From the NCBI GenBank assembly GCA_005884335.1, contig VBCJ01000311.1:1-5825 (forward strand): a DNA stretch of 5,825 nt. The letters run 5' to 3'. Numbering within the stretch: the stretch's first letter is position 1; each line of letters begins with the position of its first letter. Positions 5,502-5,825 of the stretch are shown piece after piece. The position numbers and the translations under genes are program-made. The notes beneath the pieces were generated by a model. The model saw only the letters and a program-made list of their open reading frames with translations, ran no database searches and was not told the origin of the DNA. Source of the stretch: Betaproteobacteria bacterium (GTDB lineage Bacteria; Pseudomonadota; Gammaproteobacteria; Burkholderiales; SG8-39).

Positions 5502-5825
5502 ATGGACCCGATTCCCGATTCGACTTGCGCCTCCCCGCGCCCCGATCCGCGCGGGCAGCGCAGCGAAACATACCTCTCGATTCGCGGCGCGACGCGCGCG
5601 CTCGCGGCGCCGCTTTCGGTGGAGGATTGCGCGATCCAGTCGATGCCCGACGCGAGTCCGGTGAAATGGCATCTCGCGCACACGACGTGGGACGCGGTGA
5701 CAGCAGGCGGCTGGGAGGCACCCCTGTACTGGGAGCGCCGCGAAGACGGCTGGCACCTGTTTACGCTGCACGGTGAGGTGCCCGTGGATCGCAACACCCC
5801 GGTTTGCCACGTGAGCTTCTTCGAG
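5502..5825 (+). CDS. egtB: Ergothioneine biosynthesis protein EgtB, internally deleted, partial at the right edge
   Basis: Normal EgtB is a non-haem iron sulfoxide synthase that joins cysteine or gamma-glutamylcysteine to hercynine with oxygen. It has an N-terminal DinB-like domain and a C-terminal formylglycine-generating-enzyme-like domain. The 108 visible residues begin as the DinB-like domain, with LSVEDCAIQSMPDASPVKW and the signature WHLAHTTW (56-63). They then jump directly to DAVTAGGWEAPLYWERR and PVCHVSFFE, which belong to the second domain, normally near residue 300. About 200-240 residues are therefore missing, in frame. The loss covers the HxxxH pair that, with the His equivalent to H60, binds the iron, so this product should not be a working EgtB. 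The junction is at the TGG codon 5688-5690 (W63). The ATG at 5502 has GAGGT at 5492-5496 as ribosome site. The 3' end is outside the window. Genome decay and misassembly are both possible. Confidence 0.82.
   Translation, partial: MDPIPDSTCASPRPDPRGQRSETYLSIRGATRALAAPLSVEDCAIQSMPDASPVKWHLAHTTWDAVTAGGWEAPLYWERREDGWHLFTLHGEVPVDRNTPVCHVSFFE

Noticed and set aside
4276..5721. Minus-strand open frame of 481 codons opposite the transglutaminase-like gene and egtB
   Set aside because: It is antisense to a protein with clear catalytic motifs and a Tat signal. The translation is Arg/Ala/Gly-rich without recognisable domains.
1..5825. CRISPR array, tRNA or rRNA genes, integrase, toxin-antitoxin or defence genes
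   Set aside because: No regularly spaced direct repeats, no tRNA- or rRNA-like sequence and no such protein motifs were found in either strand. The only mobile-type signal is the palindrome at 2514-2597.

Overview
The window is high-GC, gene-dense bacterial DNA. Its gene content (DUF423, MaoC, DUF3301, ferredoxin-NADP reductase ending VENYW, DUF6279 lipoprotein, TlpA-like redoxin, EgtB) and a GGGGACAGACC/GGTCTGTCCCC palindrome point to a proteobacterium, most likely a betaproteobacterium. This placement rests on recalled protein families, not on a search.

Layout. Bases 1-931 lie on the minus strand: the N-terminal part of an ATP-dependent DNA ligase, running off the left edge, and upstream of it a DUF423 inner-membrane protein. 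A 51-bp divergent gap leads to plus-strand genes that continue to the right edge. These are a MaoC-type hydratase (983-1444), a DUF3301 membrane-anchored protein (1580-1888) and a ferredoxin-NADP reductase gene broken by an internal deletion with frameshift (1907-2513). Next come a palindromic REP/MITE-like element that starts at the base after the fpr stop codon (2514-2597), a DUF6279-type lipoprotein whose first codons come from that element (2576-3439), and a translationally coupled TlpA-like thioredoxin (3436-3969). A hairpin and about 340 bp without a supported gene follow. The window ends with a Tat-exported transglutaminase-like protein (4336-5442) and the start of egtB (5502 to the edge), which carries an in-frame internal deletion.

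How the genes relate. Most are ordinary housekeeping or accessory genes without one shared pathway. Two local units are clear. The lipoprotein and redoxin overlap and are both expected in the cell envelope. The transglutaminase-like gene and egtB lie in tandem 59 bp apart. The MaoC, DUF3301 and fpr genes are co-directional but functionally separate.

What stands out. Two well-conserved enzymes, Fpr and EgtB, each lack an internal block while the flanking sequence stays family-like, and each junction has a few bases of possible homology. This is either recent gene decay or an assembly artefact. The palindrome that supplies a lipoprotein start and signal-peptide n-region is the other structure worth checking. 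I see no evidence of a new multi-gene defence, mobile or biosynthetic system here.
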